A DNA stretch of 64,000 nucleotides from Streptomyces sp. NBC_01571 (lineage in GTDB: Bacteria; Actinomycetota; Actinomycetes; Streptomycetales; Streptomycetaceae): positions 7,564,001-7,628,000 of the forward strand of contig NZ_JAPEPZ010000001.1 in NCBI RefSeq assembly GCF_026339875.1. The letters are read 5' to 3'. Shown one piece after another: positions 31,717-40,290 of the stretch. Under the pieces are notes generated by a model. It saw only the letters and a program-made list of their open reading frames with translations. It was not told the origin of the DNA and did not search any database. The translations under genes and the position numbers were made by a program. Position 1 is the stretch's first letter. Every line of letters begins with the position of its first letter.

Positions 31717-32889
31717 GTGACCGTTTTCTCGCTCGACACGGCGCAGAGCGCCTGGTGCGCCGAGCTGCGTACGCTCGCCGCGGAGCGGCTGCGCCCGCTG
31801 GCCGAGAAGGGCGAGCCGGGCCACGTCAACCGCCCGCTCGTCGTCGAGCTGGGCCGACTCGGGCTGCTCGCCCGGCTGTTCACCTCCGGCGCGCTCGACC
31901 TGTGCCTGATGCGGGAGTCCCTGGCGCACGCCTGTACGGAGGCCGAGACGGCGCTCGCCCTGCAGGGGCTCGGTGCGCATCCCGTGCACGCGTACGGCAC
32001 CCGGGCGCAGCGCACGTACTGGCTCCCGCGCGTCACGGACGGCACCGCGGTGGCCGCCTTCGCGCTCAGCGAGCCGGCCGCGGGCTCCGACGCGGCGGCG
32101 CTGGCCCTGCGCGCCGACCGGGCCGCGTCCGCCGACGAGGGGGACACCGGGGCCGTCGCCGAGGCCGACGGCGCCGGGCGCTGGCGGCTCACCGGGGAGA
32201 AGTGCTGGATCTCCAACGCGCCCGAGGCCGACTTCTACACCGTCTTCGCGCGGACCACCCCGGGGGCCGGCGCCCGGGGTGTCACCGCGTTCCTCATCCC
32301 CGCCGACCGGCCCGGTCTCACCGGGGCCCCGCTCGACATGCTCTCGCCGCACCCGATCGGCGCCCTCGCCTTCGACGCCGTACCGGTCACGGCGGACGAC
32401 GTGCTCGGTGAACCCGACCGCGGCTTCCGGGTCGCGATGGGCACCCTCAACCTCTTCCGCCCGAGCGTGGGCGCCTTCGCGGTCGGTATGGCGGGAGCGG
32501 CCCTGGAGGCGACCCTCGCGCACACCTCCCGGCGAGAGGCGTTCGGGGGGAAGCTGAAGGACCTGCAGACGGTGGCCCACCAGGTCGCCGAGATGGCGCT
32601 GCGGACGGAGGCGGCCCGCCTGATGGTGTACGCGGCCGCGGCGGCGTACGACGAAGGAGCTCCGGACGTGCCCCGGCGCGCGGCGATGGCGAAGCTGCTG
32701 GCGACCGAGACGGCCCAGTACGTGGTCGACGCGGCGGTCCAGCTGCACGGGGCCCGCGCCCTGCGCCGCGGTCATCTCCTCGAACACCTCTACCGGGAGG
32801 TCCGCGCGCCCCGTATCTACGAGGGTGCGAGCGAGGTCCAACGGGCCGTCATCGCCAAGGAGTTGTACGCCACATGGGAGGAACTGTGA
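31717..32889 (+). CDS. Acyl-CoA dehydrogenase
   Basis: A 390-aa flavin acyl-CoA dehydrogenase. FALSEPAAGSDAAAL (about 113-127) and CWISNAPEADFYTVFAR (about 165-181) bind FAD and substrate; the C-terminal VQLHGARALRRGHLLEHLYREVR and IYEGASEVQRAVIAKEL carry the region of the catalytic Glu. An expected step in ring-derived CoA thioester oxidation. GTG start after GGAGAGGGG. Its stop overlaps the RidA GTG (GTGA). Confidence 0.9.
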   Translation: MTVFSLDTAQSAWCAELRTLAAERLRPLAEKGEPGHVNRPLVVELGRLGLLARLFTSGALDLCLMRESLAHACTEAETALALQGLGAHPVHAYGTRAQRTYWLPRVTDGTAVAAFALSEPAAGSDAAALALRADRAASADEGDTGAVAEADGAGRWRLTGEKCWISNAPEADFYTVFARTTPGAGARGVTAFLIPADRPGLTGAPLDMLSPHPIGALAFDAVPVTADDVLGEPDRGFRVAMGTLNLFRPSVGAFAVGMAGAALEATLAHTSRREAFGGKLKDLQTVAHQVAEMALRTEAARLMVYAAAAAYDEGAPDVPRRAAMAKLLATETAQYVVDAAVQLHGARALRRGHLLEHLYREVRAPRIYEGASEVQRAVIAKELYATWEEL

Positions 32890-33284
32890 GCACCGAGCGT
32901 CTCAATCCGCCCGAACTCTCCCCGCCCACCGGCTTCTCGCACGCTGTCGTCGCCACCGGCAGCCGCGTCGTCTTCCTGGCGGGCCAGACCGCGCTCGACA
33001 CGGACGGGAAGGTGGTCGGCGAGACCCTCCCGGAGCAGTTCGAGCGGGCGCTGACGAACCTGCTCACCGCGCTGCGGGCCGCGGGGGGAACCCCGGCCGA
33101 CCTCGCGCGGGTCACCGTCTATGCCACCGATGTCGCGGACTACCGCGTCCACGCGTCCGAACTCGGGCGCATCTGGCGGCGGTTGGCGGGGCGTGACTAC
33201 CCCGCGATGGCCGTCGTCGGCGCCGCGCGCCTGTGGGACGAACGCGCCCTGGTCGAACTGGACGGCTTCGCGGTACTGGCGTAG
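32886..33284 (+). CDS. RidA/YjgF-family enamine deaminase
   Basis: A 132-aa RidA-type protein: FLAGQTALD (about 35-43), EQFERALTNLLTALRAAGGT and the conserved VTVYATDVADYRVHASEL, with YPAMAVVGAARLWDERALVE near the end carrying the active-site strand. RidA proteins hydrolyse enamines/imines to ketone plus ammonia. In this cluster it would release the amino nitrogen after anthraniloyl-CoA hydroxylation and reduction. GTG at 32886 with GGAGG is preferred; it overlaps the stop of the acyl-CoA dehydrogenase. Confidence 0.85.
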   Translation: MSTERLNPPELSPPTGFSHAVVATGSRVVFLAGQTALDTDGKVVGETLPEQFERALTNLLTALRAAGGTPADLARVTVYATDVADYRVHASELGRIWRRLAGRDYPAMAVVGAARLWDERALVELDGFAVLA

Positions 33285-33312
33285 CGCGGAGCCGGCGCAG
33301 CAGGGGCGGTGA

Positions 33313-34193
<881 letters not shown>

Positions 34194-34207
34194 GACGGCA
34201 CCCGTCG

Positions 34208-34247
34208 GGGCCCGCCGGTCGACGCGCGGGCGTCCTCCGGCGGGCCC
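34208..34247. terminator. Bidirectional hairpin terminator
   Basis: GGGCCCGCCGG and CCGGCGGGCCC form a perfect 11-bp stem with an 18-base loop between the convergent secreted-protein and MurA-like genes. Confidence 0.65.
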
Positions 34248-34265
34248 TGCGCCCGTGCGGCGGGC

Positions 34266-35795
34266 TCAGATGTCCCGGAACGTCTCGATCTGCGCCCCGA
34301 GCGAGTTGAGCCGCTCGGCCAGGTCCTCGTAGCCGCGGTTGATGACGTACACGTTGCGCAGCACGGACGTCCCGTCGGCCGCCATCATCGCCAGCAGGAC
34401 GACCACGGCGGGCCGCAGCGCGGGCGGGCACATCATCTCGGCGGCGCGCCAGCGGGTCGGGCCTTCCACCAACACCCGGTGCGGGTCGAGGAGTTGGAGT
34501 CGCCCGCCGAGGCGGTTGAGATCCGTGAGATAGATCGCCCGGTTGTCGTACACCCAGTCGTGGATCAGCGTCTTGCCCTGCGCGGAGGCCGCGATGGCTG
34601 CGAAGAACGGGACGTTGTCGATGTTCAGACCCGGGAAGGGCATCGGGTGGATCTTGTCGATCGGCGCCTCCAGCTTGGAGGGCCGGACCGTCAGGTCCAC
34701 CAGCCGTGTACGGCCGTTGTCGGCGAAGTACTCCGCCGTCCGGTCGTGGTCGAGGCCCATCTCCTCCAGGACCGCGAGCTCGATCTCCAGGAACTCGATC
34801 GGCACCCGGCGCACGGTCAGCTCCGACTCGGTGACGACCGCGGCGGCGAGCAGGCTCATCGCCTCGACCGGGTCCTCCGAGGGCGAGTAGTCGACGTCCA
34901 CGTCGATGGTGGGCACACCGTGCACGGTGAGCGTCGTGGTGCCGATGCCCTCCACCCGTACGCCCAGGGCCTCCAGGAAGAAGCACAGGTCCTGGACCAT
35001 GTAGTTGGAGGAGGCGTTGCGGATGACGGTCACGCCGTCGTGGCGGGCGGCGGCGAGCAGTGCGTTCTCGGTCACCGTGTCGCCGCGCTCGGTCAGGACG
35101 ATCGGGCGGGCGGGGGAGACCGCGCGGTCCACCCGGGCGTGGTAGAGCCCCTCGGTGGCGGCGATGTCCAGACCGAAGCGGCGCAGCGCGATCATGTGCG
35201 GCTCGATGGTCCTGGTGCCCAGGTCGCAACCGCCCGCGTACGGCAGCCTGAACTGGTCCATGCGGTGCAGCAGCGGGCCGAGGAACATGATGATGGACCG
35301 CGTACGGCGGGCCGCCTCGGCGTCGATGGCCTCCATGTCCAGCTGGGCCGGGGGCACGATCTCCAGGTCGACCCCGTCGTTGATCCACCGGGTGCGGACG
35401 CCGATCGAACCGAGTACCTCCAGCAGGCGGTACACCTCTTCGATCCGGGCCACCCGGCGCAGGACCGTGCGGCCCTTGTTCAGAAGCGTGGCGCACAGCA
35501 GCGCGACACAGGCGTTCTTGCTGGTCTTCACGTCGATCGAGCCGGACAGCCGCCGTCCGCCGACCACGCGCAGATGCATCGGACCCGCGTAGCCCAGGGA
35601 CACGATCTCGCTGTCCAGGGCTTCACCTATGCGGGCGATCATCTCAAGGCTGATGTTCTGATTGCCGCGCTCGATGCGATTGACGGCGCTCTGGCTGGTG
35701 CCGAGAGCCTCGGCGAGCTGCGACTGGGTCCAGCCCCGGTGCTGACGGGCGTCACGGATGAGCTTGCCGATGCGTACGAGGTAGTCGTCTGCCAT
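34266..35795 (-). CDS. murA2: HTH-MurA fusion (UDP-GlcNAc 1-carboxyvinyltransferase-like)
   Basis: A 509-aa protein. Residues about 8-65 are an XRE HTH (IGKLIRDARQHRGWTQSQLA ... SQSAVNRIERGNQNISLEMI); from about 75 the EPT fold follows with SKNACVALLCATLL (Lys-Asn pair of motif I) and PYAGGCDLGTRTIEPH holding the catalytic Cys and Arg, so MurA chemistry (PEP transfer to UDP-GlcNAc) looks possible. The HTH fusion suggests the protein also binds DNA, perhaps its own promoter, where a TATCTCA-TG-TGAGATA dyad lies. In S. coelicolor a second MurA gene (SCO5998) sits next to aconitase; here about 8 kb of other DNA separates them. Confidence 0.85.
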   Translation of the reverse strand: MADDYLVRIGKLIRDARQHRGWTQSQLAEALGTSQSAVNRIERGNQNISLEMIARIGEALDSEIVSLGYAGPMHLRVVGGRRLSGSIDVKTSKNACVALLCATLLNKGRTVLRRVARIEEVYRLLEVLGSIGVRTRWINDGVDLEIVPPAQLDMEAIDAEAARRTRSIIMFLGPLLHRMDQFRLPYAGGCDLGTRTIEPHMIALRRFGLDIAATEGLYHARVDRAVSPARPIVLTERGDTVTENALLAAARHDGVTVIRNASSNYMVQDLCFFLEALGVRVEGIGTTTLTVHGVPTIDVDVDYSPSEDPVEAMSLLAAAVVTESELTVRRVPIEFLEIELAVLEEMGLDHDRTAEYFADNGRTRLVDLTVRPSKLEAPIDKIHPMPFPGLNIDNVPFFAAIAASAQGKTLIHDWVYDNRAIYLTDLNRLGGRLQLLDPHRVLVEGPTRWRAAEMMCPPALRPAVVVLLAMMAADGTSVLRNVYVINRGYEDLAERLNSLGAQIETFRDI

Positions 35796-35807
35796 GGCGC
35801 GACCGTA

Positions 35808-35823
35808 TATCTCATGTGAGATA
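35808..35823. promoter_or_regulatory. Operator-like dyad TATCTCATGTGAGATA
   Basis: Perfect 7-bp arms around TG, 13-28 bases upstream of the HTH-MurA ATG. Candidate autoregulatory site of the HTH domain. Confidence 0.55.
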
Positions 35824-36204
35824 AAGAGAAATGGAGTGCACCCATCCGAGTGATGGTGGTCAGCGGGGCGCACTCATAGGGGAGTTCGAGCGAGACCGGG
35901 AGGAAAGGGAGGTGCCGACTGGTTCCTGCCTTTCCTGCCTTTCGCGCTGTTGATGCCTTTTGGTCGATGCGTCCCTCTCGCGCACGCTGGGCGGTTCGAG
36001 GGCGCCGTCCGCCGGCTCCGTGAGGCCGCGGCGCGTCCGCCCGGCCGGCCCTCGGAGCGGACCGGGGCCCGGGTGAGGGCCGCGGTGGGGGGACCGGGCT
36101 CGCCCGTCCCCCCACCGTGCGCGTCGTCCGTGCGCGTCACCGCCGTCATGGCGGCCGACCGGCGTGCTCACTCCCTCGCACGGGCGGGAGCGGGCCCGGT
36201 GGGG
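35824..36204. other. Intergenic region without recognised gene
   Basis: 381 bp upstream of the HTH-MurA gene and downstream of the DUF4236 gene. It holds a pyrimidine-rich segment near 35930-35960 (repeated CTGCCTTTC) and otherwise GC-rich sequence with only chance open frames. Confidence 0.4.
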
Positions 36205-36402
36205 TCAGTGGTCCCGCCGCCGCGTGGTGCGGCGCCAGCCGAAGGGGCCCGGCAGGTCCATCGACGTGGTCTTGCGTCCGGTGCTGCTGTGCGTCTGCCG
36301 CGGCCCGTGCCGTCCGCCGGTGGTGATCGACCACGAGTGCCGGTTGATGTTCAGCCGCACCCCGGGAAGGATGCGGAAGCTCTTGCGGAAGGTGAGTGCC
36401 AT
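36205..36402 (-). CDS. DUF4236 family small protein
   Basis: A 65-aa protein beginning MALTFRKSFRILPGVRLNIN followed by SWSITTGGRHGPRQTHSSTG and SMDLPGPFGW. FRKS..I.PGVR.N and the later DLPG...W segment are the DUF4236 signature; function unknown. AGGGGG eight bases before ATG. Confidence 0.75.
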   Translation of the reverse strand: MALTFRKSFRILPGVRLNINRHSWSITTGGRHGPRQTHSSTGRKTTSMDLPGPFGWRRTTRRRDH

Positions 36403-36547
36403 TGAGGGCCCCCTAGAGGTGGTTCGCGACGCCGGGTGCGTCCCGGCTCGGACACCGGGTACCCCGAAATCCGCCCTTGGCCGCCTGCGGATCTGCGGCA
36501 CTCATGAAATGCCGCCGTCGGTGAACTGCCGTGGACATCGGCCCTGT

Positions 36548-37384
36548 TCAGGCCAGTGTCTGGGTGCCGAGCACACCGAGCAGCGCGACCCGTTCGGCGT
36601 CCTGGCTGCCGGGCTCCGCCGTGTAGACCATGATGCGCAGGTCACTGCCGGCGACGCTGAGGATGTCGCAGTCCAGCGTGAGGGGGCCCAACTGGGGGTG
36701 GTCGACGGTCTTGCGCGAGGCCTCCTGGCGGCCCACGGCCCCGGAGTCCCACAACTCGGCGAACCGGTCGCTGCCCGCCCGCAGTTCCGCGACCAGCCGT
36801 TGCACCCGCCGGTCGGCCGGATACCGGCTCGCGGTCGCACGCAGATCGCTCACGAGCGCGGTCTCCAGTGTCCGCCGGGCCTGCGGTGTGTGGCGCACCC
36901 GGCCGGCCGGACCGAGGAAGGCACGCCACACCCCGTTGCGCTCCTGGTCGCGCCACCCCGACGGGTCACCCAGCAGGGCCGCGTACAGCGGGTTGGCCAC
37001 CAGCAGCGTCCACGCCGCGTCGTAGGCCGCCACGGGGGTCCCGGTCAGCCGGTCCAGCAGCCGCTGCACGCTCGGCGTGAGATAGCCGGGTACCGTGCCC
37101 CGTCCCGGCGGGACCAGCCCGGCGGTGTGGAAGAGGTGCTCGCGCTCGATGCCGGACAGCCGCAGGGCCCGGCCGAGCGCCTCGACGACCTGTTCCGACG
37201 GGTGGGCCGCCCGGCCCTGCTCGAGCCGGGTGACGTAGTCGACCGAGATCCCGGCCAGCAGGGCGAGTTCTTCGCGGCGCAGCCCGGCCGCCCTCCGCTG
37301 CCCGCCGGCGGGGAGCCCGGCGGCCTCCGGGGAGACCCGGTCGCGCCAGCGCCGTACCGTCCGCCCGAACTCCGTACTCGCCAT
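36548..37384 (-). CDS. XRE-family regulator with MmyB-type ligand domain
   Basis: A 278-aa regulator. HTH at about 10-85 (GLRREELALLAGISVDYVTR ... SEQVVEALGRALRLSGIERE), then the MmyB-like ligand-binding domain (about 105-270; TPVAAYDAAWTLLVANPLYA, LDCDILSVAGSDLRIMVYTA). Members usually control the divergently transcribed short-chain dehydrogenase, exactly the arrangement here. A CTGGGA-G-TCCCAG dyad lies between the two genes. Confidence 0.9.
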   Translation of the reverse strand: MASTEFGRTVRRWRDRVSPEAAGLPAGGQRRAAGLRREELALLAGISVDYVTRLEQGRAAHPSEQVVEALGRALRLSGIEREHLFHTAGLVPPGRGTVPGYLTPSVQRLLDRLTGTPVAAYDAAWTLLVANPLYAALLGDPSGWRDQERNGVWRAFLGPAGRVRHTPQARRTLETALVSDLRATASRYPADRRVQRLVAELRAGSDRFAELWDSGAVGRQEASRKTVDHPQLGPLTLDCDILSVAGSDLRIMVYTAEPGSQDAERVALLGVLGTQTLA

Positions 37385-37423
37385 GCCTCCACTGTGCCCC
37401 GCGCGGACCGGACCTGCCTGGTA

Positions 37424-37436
37424 CTGGGAGTCCCAG
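37424..37436. promoter_or_regulatory. Dyad CTGGGA-G-TCCCAG, probable XRE/MmyB operator
   Basis: Perfect 6-bp arms around one base in the 101-bp divergent region between the XRE/MmyB gene and the SDR gene. Confidence 0.6.
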
Positions 37437-37485
37437 GAAGACGGGGCTCCTGGCTGGCCGGGGCGCCCGGCCGCAACCTGGAGCC

Positions 37486-38193
37486 ATGACGACAACACTG
37501 ATCACCGGAGCGAACAAGGGTCTCGGCTTCGAGACCGCCCGCCGCCTCGTCGCAGCGGGCCACACCGTCTACATCGGCAGCCGGGACCCGGAGCGCGGAC
37601 GCCGGGCCGCCGAGCAACTGGGGGCGCGCGCGGTCGTCCTCGACGTCACCGACGACGCCTCCGTCGCCGCCGCGGCGAAGACCATCGAGGCGGACGGCGG
37701 CCTCGACGTACTGATCAACAACGCCGGCATCGAGGGGCGGACGCCGGACGGGGGTGTCGTCGGCGCCGCGGACCTGACGGCCGACGTGATCCGGTCGATC
37801 TTCGAGACGAACGTCTTCGGGGTCGTACGCGTCACCCACGCCTTCCTGCCCCTGCTGAGGCGCTCCGCGGCCCCGGTCGTGGTGAACGTGAGCAGCGGAC
37901 TGGCCTCGCTGGCCCGGGTCAGCACCCCCGACACACCCACCTACGCGTACCCCGGGGTCGCCTATCCGGCGTCGAAGACCGCGGTCAACATGATCACCGT
38001 GCAGTTCGCGAAGGCCTTCCCGGAGATCCGGATCAACGCCGTGGAGCCCGGCTACACCGCGACCGACCTGAACGGGAACACGGGCACGCAGACCGTCGAG
38101 GAGGGCGCCGAGATCATCGTCCGCACGGCCCAGCTGGGCCCGGAGGGACCGACCGGAGGCTACTTCGACGTGGAGGGCTCCCTTCCCTGGTGA
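37486..38193 (+). CDS. Short-chain dehydrogenase/reductase
   Basis: A 235-aa classical SDR. TGANKGLGFETAR (about 7-19) binds NAD(P), NNAG at about 78-81, a Ser in VNVSSGLAS and the YPASKTAVN active-site motif (about 161-169). Ends with the usual GGYFDVEGSLPW. Substrate unknown. Divergent from and probably repressed by the XRE/MmyB regulator. Confidence 0.9.
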   Translation: MTTTLITGANKGLGFETARRLVAAGHTVYIGSRDPERGRRAAEQLGARAVVLDVTDDASVAAAAKTIEADGGLDVLINNAGIEGRTPDGGVVGAADLTADVIRSIFETNVFGVVRVTHAFLPLLRRSAAPVVVNVSSGLASLARVSTPDTPTYAYPGVAYPASKTAVNMITVQFAKAFPEIRINAVEPGYTATDLNGNTGTQTVEEGAEIIVRTAQLGPEGPTGGYFDVEGSLPW

Positions 38194-38251
38194 CCGAGAG
38201 CCCCGGTGACCGCCGATTTCCGGCGCGCTCCACCGAGCTCCGCGGACCCGT

Positions 38252-38291
38252 CCCCGTCACCCGCGCCGTTTCGGCGGCGGGGGTGACGGGG
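38252..38291. terminator. Bidirectional hairpin terminator
   Basis: CCCCGTCACCCGC pairs with GCGGGGGTGACGGGG across a short G/C/T loop, with small mismatches, between the convergent SDR and NTF2-like genes. Confidence 0.55.
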
Positions 38292-38309
38292 TCTCCCTTC
38301 GTGGGCTGG

Positions 38310-38762
38310 TCACGAATCCTCAGCCGGGCGGGGCGGTGACCCGGCCAGCGGCGAAGCGTCTTCGTATCGGACCTCGTAGACGCGCTCGGTGAACCTCCAG
38401 CCGTCGTCGGTACGCCGGTAACGGTCGTGGTAGACGGCGTAGTTCAGCCCTCCGCGACCGTCGCGGGCACGCCCGACCTCCGACATGTAGGCGCGGCCGT
38501 ACGCGGTGTCGCCGTCGAGCTGGATCACGCCCGGGTGCGTGTTCTGCACCAGGAAGTCCACGAAGTCGGGCACTCGCCTGCCCCAGGCGCGGATCGGCTC
38601 CCGCCCCTGGAGTTCGACGGGGATGCTGGGCATCCGCCATGTGCCGTCCGGTGTGAACAGCAGAGCGATGCGGTCGTAGTCGCGCATCATCACCGCGTCG
38701 GTGAACTCACCGCGCAGCGCCTCGATCTCGACGCGATCCGCGATGGCCCGAAAGTCACTCAT
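38310..38762 (-). CDS. NTF2/SnoaL-like protein
   Basis: A 150-aa protein of the SnoaL_4 type: EIEALRGEFTDAVMMRDYDR (about 12-31), ALLFTPDGTWRMPSI, then GREPIRAWGRRV, beta strands and YHDRYRRTDDGWRFTERVYEV. The fold is used by cyclases, isomerases and ring-hydroxylating dioxygenase small subunits; activity here unknown. Confidence 0.8.
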   Translation of the reverse strand: MSDFRAIADRVEIEALRGEFTDAVMMRDYDRIALLFTPDGTWRMPSIPVELQGREPIRAWGRRVPDFVDFLVQNTHPGVIQLDGDTAYGRAYMSEVGRARDGRGGLNYAVYHDRYRRTDDGWRFTERVYEVRYEDASPLAGSPPRPAEDS

Positions 38763-38966
38763 CGATTTCCTCCCTGTCGCCTTGAACCCGGTGCGCGAAC
38801 GACAGCGGTCCTCCAGCGGACGGAAGCTCCACGACGGCGGCACGGCGAGGTCCCGCCGAGCGCCCCTGGGTCTCCTGCCCACTGGAGGGTGCGTTCGTCC
38901 CAGCAGCACGACGAGAGGGCTCTCGGGAATGTGACATCGGCCCGTCCGAGGGAAGGCGGCCACGGC

Positions 38967-39400
38967 CTACGGGCCTACGGGCTTGCGGGTCTCCGGGTCT
39001 CCGGGCCCGGCGTCCCCGGCTCGCACGGCCGCCGCCCCCAGCAGGGGCCAGCCGTCCACCTCCACGGGCCGCAGCTCCTCCGGTTGCCACCCACGGGCCG
39101 GCGCCACGTCGAGCAGCGCCGGACGGCGCCCGGCTCGTGCAGGTTCAGGTTCGCGCCCTGGGTGAATCCCACGTCGCCAGAGCTGAAGGGGACCCCGCCC
39201 GGGACGTACCGGCCGGGCCCGTCGGCGAAGACGATGCGCAGCGGGCCACCGGTGCCGGCAGGCTGAGGGGACAGGGTGAGGATCCGGCGGCAGTCCACGG
39301 ACCGTCCGTCGTGGTCCCTTCGGTGGTTGTGGCGCATCGTCCACAGGTACCCGCGCCCGTCGGCGACCAGCAGGCGGGACCTCTTCGCATGACGTGCCAC
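38967..39400 (-). pseudogene. Frameshifted Streptomyces conserved hypothetical gene
   Basis: From a GTG at 39398-39400 the frame reads VARHAKRSRLLVADGRGYLW and on to NLHEPGAVR; the adjoining frame then gives ALLDVAPARGWQPEELRPVE and VDGWPLL to a stop at 38967. The two parts fit one family I recall (RLLV..R.YLWTV.H.H, ending ALL...GW.P....EVDGW.LL). Restoring one G near 39118-39122 joins them as AVRALLDVA. A real mutation or a base-calling error. Confidence 0.6.
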
Positions 39401-39592
39401 GCAGGGAAGACTACGCGGCCGCACCCGACACGGTGGCGGACCGCCGGACACGGCAGGTGGCCAGGTTCGGGTCGGCCGTCTCCCCATGGTGGTGATCTCC
39501 ACTGAGAGGAGGGGACCGGGATCATGGCGCCTTCTCGATCACGGCACGGTGGCGGCTCGAAGGGACCCGGCCGGGTACGCGCAGACATCACA
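39401..39592. other. Short intergenic stretch left of the transposon
   Basis: No gene or clear structure seen between the frameshifted gene and the 5-bp target duplication. Confidence 0.4.
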
Positions 39593-39615
39593 GCCAGTGT
39601 CTTTGGACAACGAAG

Positions 39616-40290
39616 TTAGTCGGTTGCGGGTTGGTGACCTGGGCGGACTGGATTGGTTGGCAAGGAAGTCCTGCGACGTGGACGTCGAGGTTCGCGGTCC
39701 TGGACGTATTGCCTGATAGTGCCGTAGGAGATCGAGGTCTCGTGCTCATCCATGAGTTTCACCCAGATATCCCTGGGGCGGCCGTGACCGGATTCGATCA
39801 TGGAGTCGATGAGGTGCTGGACTGGATCGATGGCGGTCGGCCGACGTGGTAGAGGTTTGCGGGGTCGGGGTTCGAGGCTGTCCAGGGCGGCTCGGACGGT
39901 CCGCCAGGTGACGTTGTGCCGTCTGACCAGGGATCTCAATGAGAGCCCTTCGGTCTCAGCGTCGTGCCGGATGCGTCGGTAAAGCTCTCTCTTGTTGGGT
40001 TTCTTGACCGGTGTGGGGTTCGGGCCGGGCTTGCGGCGCCGGCGGGGGGAACTGGCATCGGCCAGGACGTGTTCCAGTTGTTCGGGCGGGCGTCCGGTCA
40101 GGGCTGCAAGACGTTCGAGGCGGGGTTTCCCGAACCAGTTCGGTGAGCCGGTGAGAAAGCCGTGCAGGTAGCTGGGTTTGAGGTGGTTGGCGCGGGCGAG
40201 GCGCCGGATGTAGGAGTCGGTAGGTTCTCCAGGACGCGGCCTGATCTGGACGGGAAGCTGGTGCAGCCGCTGTTCCTGGGCCTCGGTCAC
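39616..40290 (-). CDS. tniQ: TniQ-like target selector fused to an IstA-type HTH region
   Basis: A 224-aa protein, GTG start overlapping the tnsC stop. The N-terminus (VQIRPRPGEPTDSYIRRLAR, LERLAALTGRPPEQLEHVL, about 12-75) matches the TniQ/TnsD N-terminal region, but no zinc-finger cysteines follow. The C-terminal part (EGLSLRSLVRRHNVTWRTVR ... RPRDIWVKLMDEHETSISYG, about 115-205) resembles the double HTH of IS21 IstA transposases. TniQ proteins choose target sites together with the TnsC ATPase. Its stop codon lies in the left-end repeat. Confidence 0.7.
   Translation of the reverse strand: MTEAQEQRLHQLPVQIRPRPGEPTDSYIRRLARANHLKPSYLHGFLTGSPNWFGKPRLERLAALTGRPPEQLEHVLADASSPRRRRKPGPNPTPVKKPNKRELYRRIRHDAETEGLSLRSLVRRHNVTWRTVRAALDSLEPRPRKPLPRRPTAIDPVQHLIDSMIESGHGRPRDIWVKLMDEHETSISYGTIRQYVQDREPRRPRRRTSLPTNPVRPGHQPATD

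Noticed and set aside
25714..33284. Salicylate-to-gentisate (sdg-type) pathway
   Set aside because: The hydroxylase family fits, but no gentisate dioxygenase or thioesterase is present, and RidA and the acyl-CoA dehydrogenase fit the anthraniloyl-CoA route better. Not fully excluded.
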